DNA of 64,000 nt, taken from the NCBI RefSeq assembly GCF_002288925.2, contig NW_022098037.1:5830287-5894286 (forward strand), in the 5' to 3' direction. Source of the stretch: Delphinapterus leucas. Lineage: Eukaryota > Chordata > Mammalia > Artiodactyla > Monodontidae. Each line of letters opens with the position of its first letter. The first letter of the stretch is position 1. Below the pieces are notes generated by a model, which was not told where the DNA came from, made no database searches, and saw only the letters and a list, made by a program, of their open reading frames with translations. Positions 58,892 to 64,000 of this stretch are shown here, piece by piece. A program made the position numbers and the translations under genes.

Positions 58892-59392
58892 TTATGCATA
58901 TATGTTCATCAGTGATATTGGCCTATAGTTTTCATTTTTTGTGGCATCTTTGTCTGGTTTTGGTATCAGAGTGATGGTGGCCTCGTAGAATGAATTTGGG
59001 AGTGTTCCTCCCTCTGCTATATTTTGGAAGAGTTTGAGAAGGATGGGTGTTAGCTCTTCTCTAAATGTTTGATAGAATTCACCTGTGAAGCCATCTGTTC
59101 CTGGGCTTTTGTTTGTTGGAAGATTTTTAATCACATTTTCAATTTCAGTGCTTGTGATTGGTCTGTTTATATTTTCTATTTCTTCCTGCTTCAGCCTTGG
59201 AAGGTTGTGCTTTTCTAAGAATTTGTCCATTTCTTCCAGACTGTGCATTTTACTGGCATATAGTTGCTTGTAGTAATCTCTCATGATCCTTTGTATTTCT
59301 GCAGTGTCAGTTGTTACTTGTCCTTTTTCATTTCTAATTCTGTTGATTCGAGCCTTCCCCGTTTTTTCTTGAGAAAAAAAGTGGTTTATCAA
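58892..59392 (-). pseudogene. L1 ORF2 N-terminal RT portion
   Basis: 166 codons with the fingers motif [20 protein letters not shown] and [20 protein letters not shown]. It is separated from the catalytic FADD part by stops between 58501 and 58892. RT domain split into at least two pieces. Confidence 0.9.
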
Positions 59393-59744
59393 CTTTGTTT
59401 ACCTTCTCAGAGAACCAGCTTTTAGTTTTATTGATCTTTGCTATTGTTTTCTTCATTTCTTTTTCATTTATTTCTGATCTGATCTTTATGATTTCTTTCC
59501 TTCTGCTAACCTGGGTTTTTTTGGTTCTTTCTCTAATTGCTTTAGGTGTAAGGTTAGGTTGTTTGAGATGTTTCTTGTTTCTTGAGGTAGGATTGTATTG
59601 CTATAAACTTCTCTCTTAGAACTGCTTTTGCTGCATCCCATAGGTTTTGGGTTGTCGTGTTTTCATTGTCATTTGTTTCCGGCTATTTTTTGATTTCCTC
59701 TGTGATCTACTGGTTATTTAATAGTGTATTGTTTAGCCTTCATA

Positions 59745-59980
59745 CGTTTTTTGTTTTGTTTTGTTTTGTTTTTTGCAGTACGCGGGCCTCTCACTGTTGT
59801 GGCCTCTCCCGTTGCGGAGCACAGGCTCTGGACATGCAGACTCAGCAGCCATGGCTCACGGGCCCAGCCGCTCCGCGGCATGTGGGATCCTCCCGGACCG
59901 GGGCACGAACCTGCGTCCCCTGCATCGGCAGGCGGACTCTCAACCACTGCGCCACCAGGGAAGCCCCGTTTTTGTTTTTA
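59745..59980 (-). repeat. CHR-type SINE inserted in L1 ORF2
   Basis: Young short-type CHR copy, 59758-59966 (T/TTTTG-rich tail, 'gcagtacgcgggcctctcactg', '..gccaccagggaagcccc'). Flanks 'cgttttttgtttt' and 'cgtttttgttttt' are a likely TSD. It separates the endonuclease from the RT of the L1. Confidence 0.9.
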
Positions 59981-59988
59981 ACAGATTT

Positions 59989-60547
59989 TTACCTGTAATT
60001 GATATCTAGTCTCATAACGTTGTGATCAGAAAAGATACTTGATGCGATTTCAATTTTCTTAAATTTACCAAGGCTTGATTTGTGACCCAAGATATGATCT
60101 ATCCTGGAGGATGTTCCATGAGCACTTGAGGAGAAAGTGTAATCTGTTTTCTTTGGATAGATTGTCCTCTTAATATCAATTAAGTCCATCTTGTTTAATG
60201 TGTCATTTAAAGTTTGTGTTTCCTTATTTATTTTCATTTTGGATGGTCTGTCCATTGGTGAAAGTGGTGTGTTAAAATTCCCTGCTATGATTGTGTTACT
60301 GTCGATTTCCCCTTTTATGGCTGTTAGCATTTGCCTTATGTATTGAGGTTCTCCTATGTTGGGTTTATAAATATTTACAATTGTTATATCTTCTTCTCGG
60401 ATTGATCCCTTGATCATTATGTAGTGTCCTTCTTTGTCTCTTGTAATAGTCTTTTTTTTTAAAGTCTATTTTGTGTGATATGAGAATTGCTACTCCAGCT
60501 TTCTTTTGATTTCTGTTTGCATGGAATATCTTTTTCCATTCCCTCAC
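59989..60547 (-). pseudogene. L1 ORF2 endonuclease remnant
   Basis: Frames 60365-60547 and 59989-60417 encode the C-terminal part of the APE-like endonuclease. The catalytic GDFN-type motif reads IAGNFNTPLS here, with Asn in place of the conserved Asp. The final motif SDHNVMRLDIN is present. The substitution and the frameshift near 60400 both argue against activity. Confidence 0.85.
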
Positions 60548-60559
60548 TTTTAGTCTGTA

Positions 60560-61553
60560 TGTGTCCCTAGGTCTGAAGTGGGTCTCTTTTAGACAGCATA
60601 TATGCGGGTCTTGTTTTTGTATCCGTTCAGCCAGTCTGTGTCTTCTGGTTGGAGCATTTAATCCATTTTTTTACATTTAATGTAATTATTGGTATGTATG
60701 TTCCTATTACCATTTTCTTAATTGTTTTGGGTTTGTTTCTGTAGGGCTTTTCCTTCTCATGTTTTCTGCCTAGAGAAGTTCCGTTAGCATTTTTTGTAAA
60801 GCTGGTTTGATGGTGCTGAATTCTTTTAGCTTTTGCTTGTCTGTAAAGCTTTTGATTTCTCCTTTGAATCTGAGTGAGATCCTTGCTGGGTACAGTAATC
60901 TTAGTTGTAGATTTTTCCCTTTCATCACTTTAAATATGTACTGCCACTATCACTGGCTTGCACAGTTTCTGCTGAAAGATCAGCTGTAAACCTTATGGGG
61001 GGGATTCTCTTGTATGTTATTACTTTTCCCTTGCTGCTTTTAATATTTTTTCTTTGTATTTAACTTTTGATAGTTTGATTAATATGTGTCTTGGTGTGTT
61101 TCTCCTTGGATTTATCCTGTATGGGACTCTCTGTGCTTCCTGGACTTGATTGACTATTTCCTTTCCCATGTTAGGGAAGTTTTCGACTATAATCTCTTCA
61201 AATATTTTCTCAGTCCCTTTCTGTTTCTCTTCTTCTTCTGGGACCCCTATAATTAGAATATTGGTGCATTTAATGTTGTCCCAGGGGTCTCTGAGACTGT
61301 CCTCAATTCTTTTCATTCTTTTTTCTTTATGCTGCTCTGTGGTAGTTATTTCCACTATTTTATCTTCCAGGTCACTTATCTGGTCTTCTGCCTCAGTTAT
61401 TCTGCTGTTCAGTCCTTCTAGTGAATTTTTAATTTCATTTATTGTGTTCTTCATCATTGTTTGTTTGCTCTTTAGTTCTTCTATATCCTTGTTAAACGTT
61501 TCTTGTATTTTCTCCATTCTGTATCCAAGATTTTGGATCATCTTTACTATCAT
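60560..61553 (-). pseudogene. L1 ORF1 remnant
   Basis: The open part 61020-61553 (177 codons) encodes the coiled-coil region (SLEGLNSRITEAEDQISDLE) and the RRM start (NIKCTNILIIGVPEEEEKQK .. RHILIKLSKVKYKEKILKAA). The C-terminal domain continues at about 60560-61015, but stops interrupt it. Normal ORF1 protein is about 340 residues. Confidence 0.88.
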
Positions 61554-61559
61554 TATTCT

Positions 61560-62388
61560 GAACTCTTTTTCAGGTAGACTGCCTATTTCCTCTTCATTTG
61601 TTTGGTCTGGTGGTTGTTGCCTTGCTCCTTCATCTGCTGTGTGTTTCTCTGTCTTCTCATTTTGCTTAACTTACTGTGTTTGGCGTCTCCTTTTCGCAGG
61701 CTGCAGGTTCATAGTTCCTGTTGTTTTTGGTGTCTGTCCCCAGTGGCTAAAGTTGGTTCAGTGGGTTACGTAGGCTTCCTGGTGGAGGGGACTAGTGCCT
61801 GTGTTCTGGTGGATGAGGCTGGGTCTTGTCTTTCTGGTGGGCAGGACCGAGTCCGGTGGTGTGTTTTGGGGTGTCTGTGACCTGATTATGATTTTAGGCA
61901 GCCTCTCTGCTAATTGGTGGGGTTGTGTTCCTGTCTTGCTAGTTGTTTGGCATGGGGTGTCCAGCACTGGAGCTTGCTGGTCGTTGAGTGGAACTCAGTC
62001 TTAGCATTTAGATGGAGATCTCTGGGAGAGCTCTCGCCGATTGGTACTACGTGGGGCCGGGAGGTCTCTGGTCCAGTGTCCTGAACTCGGCTCTCCCACC
62101 TCAGAGGCTCAGGCCTGACACCCAGCTGGAGCGCCAAGACCCTGTTAGCCACACGGCTTACATGTAAATGGGTTAAATCTCCAATCCAGAGGCACAGAGT
62201 GGCCGGCCTTCTGCTTTCTGCTCGGTCCTCCAGCTTGGCGTTGTCCTCTGGGCCTGGTCTATATGGAGAGCCTGCTTTGGATCCAGGTCCAGCTGCATTC
62301 CCTAGTGTCTAGAAGAAGCAGCTAATGCCCCCATCCTCCCCTATTCCCAGTTAAGATCCTGGAGTGCCCGAGGCTCCACCCCTCATGC
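61560..62388 (-). promoter_or_regulatory. L1 5' region (internal promoter remnant)
   Basis: GC-richer DNA with CT/GT-biased + strand text, between ORF1 and the outer TSD. By position it is the L1 5'UTR, which normally holds the internal RNA polymerase II promoter. Whether it is complete cannot be judged without the cetacean L1 consensus. Confidence 0.65.
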
Positions 62389-62439
62389 CCACACAGTCAT
62401 TTTTAAACCTGTTACAAAACATCCCTGCTTTCTCAATGG

Positions 62440-62795
62440 AAGGTTTTTTAAAATAATTTTTTTTATTTTTATTTATTTTTGGCTGCTTTGGGTCTTCATT
62501 GTTGTGCGCAGGCTTTCTCTAGTTGTGGCGAGTGGAGGCTACCTTTCATTGTGGTGCGTGGGCTTCTCATTGTGCTGTCTTCTCTTGTTGTGGAGCATGG
62601 GCTCTAGGCACGCGGGCTTCAGTAGTTGTGGCTCGTGGGCTCTGGAGCACAGGGTCAGTAGTTGTGGCGCATGGCCTTAGTTGCTCTGCGGCATGTGGGA
62701 TCCTCCCGGACCAGTGCTCGAACCCATGTCTCCTGCATTGGCAGGCGGATTCTTAACCACTGTGCCAATAGGGAAGTCCTCAAAGGAAGACTTTT
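62440..62795 (-). repeat. CHR-type SINE
   Basis: Inverted CHR copy, about 62456-62780: 'aaaataattttttttatttttatttatttttggctgctttgggtcttc' to '..gtgccaatagggaagtcct'. The flanks 'caatggaaggttttt' (62434) and 'caaaggaagactttt' (62781) look like a worn TSD. The head has 'ccaatagggaag' instead of the usual 'ccaccagggaag', so this copy is diverged. Confidence 0.88.
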
Positions 62796-62995
62796 GAAAT
62801 CAATTTTCTTGGATGGCATTCACTTAATTACAAAATTAGGCATCCTTGTCAATCTCATTTTCCTCATCAAGGGTGCAAGGATATCCTGTTAGGTATGCAT
62901 TTGTGATTTTAATACAGAGGAAAGAAGCTTGTGATCTAGCTGGCTCCTGCAGTTGATCCGACCTCATAATAAATAATGCAGAGTTTCATAGCATA

Positions 62996-63443
62996 TTCAT
63001 TGTTGTAGTCCAAAGGCGGGTTGGAAAAGAATTTCCAGACACAAGGCAGAATGTAAAGAAGACAGAATTTATTAGAAGGAAGGGTCACTGCCAGAACAGC
63101 GGGCCAACTTCCTAGTAGTCTGGGAGAGTTGAGCCCTAACATGTGCTGTTGATTAGTTTTTATAGCCAGAAAACAAAGGAATGGTCAGAGGTGAAAATTT
63201 CGTTTACTGATTGGTCGAGGCACATATACCTTCCTTCTGTAGGGTGGGAGTGGGACTGGCCAGATGCCTTTCCTTATTTCGGACATGTCCTGTTGCCCAG
63301 GTGGGCTCAGGAATCTTGTAACCATTGCAACATGGTTGGGAGGGCGATTTAAGAGTCCGGTAAGGGGTGTTAATGCTGAAACTTTTTCAGGCAGGGTCAT
63401 CCTTTGTGCTTGAAGCACCATGTCCTTAGAGCACCACATTCAT
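62996..63443 (-). repeat. solo ERV LTR with 5 bp TSD
   Basis: A 438 bp LTR, 63001-63438, TG...CA at its ends, flanked by the exact 5 bp repeat ttcat (62996-63000 and 63439-63443). On the - strand it has an AATAAA-like signal at 63068-63073. No gag, pol or env region is nearby, so it is a solo LTR. Five-bp TSD is compatible with several ERV classes. Family not identified. Confidence 0.78.
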
Positions 63444-63471
63444 GAAGATAATAAAAACCATAATTGTGTTT

Positions 63472-63506
63472 TGTGTTTTGTTATGTTAGTGTTTTGTTAT
63501 GTTAGT
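63472..63506 (+). repeat. short direct duplication
   Basis: tgttttgttatgttagtg occurs twice in a row at about 63473-63509 (period near 19). Simple local duplication. Confidence 0.85.
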
Positions 63507-63559
63507 GATCTAACAATGAGTATATAGTGTGGTCATCCTACTGGGTAGAAAAGGATACC

Positions 63560-63745
63560 CTGGGGTTTTATTCTTGCCTCTTTCCTTACCAGCTGTTGCC
63601 CATAGGCAACTCCCTTAGCATCTCGGAGCCTAGTTTCCCTATTTGTGATGCAAGGTTGTTAGAAATTTGCATACAGGGCTGTGGTGGTGCTTAAATGAAT
63701 TTGGGAAATCTTGTTATGAACTGTAAAGGGATATACAAATATAAA
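63560..63745 (+). repeat. probable MIR SINE fragment
   Basis: 'gcaactcccttagcatctcggagcctagtttccctatttgtgatgcaagg', then 'gtggtgcttaaatgaatttggg'. Forward MIR, diverged. Confidence 0.55.
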
Positions 63746-64000
63746 GAATCTTTATCGTAGACAGGCAAGTCATCTGTATTATAGATTATTCCTAGGAAAT
63801 CTTAGCTTTTTTGGACATAATCAAGTACAGATACATCCTAGAATAATAATTTTACTCCCATGTCTAATATGATCTCTTAGCTTCCTACCTTATAACTCTG
63901 TGGTAGGGCTCCATTAATTTACTTGAACTTAAATATGTCAACTGGGGGAAAAAAAGCACAAGATAAAAGTTGAGAATTATGTTTTATTCAGCCGACTTTC
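63746..64000. other. window end, no recognised feature
   Basis: AT-rich; nothing recognised. Confidence 0.4.

Larger units (their letters stand above)
56087..62404 (-). repeat. near-full-length L1 LINE with TSD, carrying two insertions
   Basis: The element lies between exact 16 bp TSDs ccacacagtcattttt (56087-56102 and 62389-62404). On the - strand, from the 62388 side, it has a GC-rich 5' region (about 61560-62388), ORF1 (61553 to about 60560, broken), ORF2 (60550 to about 57000, broken) and a 3'UTR ending near 56103. It is interrupted by a small L1 (56725-56951) and by a CHR SINE (59758-59966). Removing both leaves about 5.8 kb. Stops and frameshifts make it inactive. Confidence 0.93.

Noticed and set aside
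1..64000. CRISPR arrays, operons, prophage, tRNA or rRNA genes
   Set aside because: The window is mammalian. The only tRNA-like sequences are the heads of SINEs, and no spaced direct-repeat array or operon structure was seen.

Overview
This 64 kb window is mammalian nuclear DNA, almost certainly from a cetacean or its sister lineage the hippopotamids. The best evidence is at least ten copies of the tRNA-derived CHR-type SINE family. Their inverted form starts with a poly-T run and a 'ggctg.gttgggtcttcgttgctg'-like body and ends in '..ccaccagggaagtccc'. Several copies have perfect or near-perfect target-site duplications (TSDs). I recognise no bacterial, phage, plasmid or CRISPR features, and no typical ruminant BovB LINE.

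One protein-coding gene is visible on the + strand. Its promoter and first exon lie in a strong CpG island (about 4020-5850). The proposed ATG at 5583 has a good Kozak context, and exon 1 ends at a GT donor after 5604. Exon 2 is 18117-18200 and exon 3 is 28249-28500. Both have good acceptors and donors, both lengths are multiples of three, and all three junctions are phase 1. The joined reading frame stays open for about 119 codons and leaves exon 3 at phase 1, so the gene continues either in small exons I cannot see here or beyond 64000. I do not recognise the protein. It is rich in Ser, Thr and Tyr, looks disordered and has no signal peptide. A second GC- and CpG-rich patch at about 39110-39410, ending near a good donor-like site at 39295, may be an alternative first exon or promoter.

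The rest is intronic or intergenic sequence dominated by layers of transposable elements. The oldest are MIR and L2 fragments throughout, many cut by later insertions. Of intermediate age are L1M and L1MA fragments (13140-14110, 14725-15210, 35865-36330, 41890-42470, 43535-45360), MaLR and ERVL LTRs, and hAT and Tigger-type DNA transposons (MER5, MER20, MER2-like). The youngest are a 5'-truncated L1 (20832-22890), a near-full-length but inactivated L1 on the - strand (56101-62388) that carries both a smaller L1 and a SINE, the CHR SINEs, and a 438 bp solo LTR at 63001-63438 with a clean 5 bp TSD.

I found no convincing new biological system. The items most worth a second look are the unrecognised gene start, the second CpG-rich patch, and several datable nested insertions. 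Repeat family names are from memory of consensus sequences, and their edges are approximate unless a TSD is quoted.
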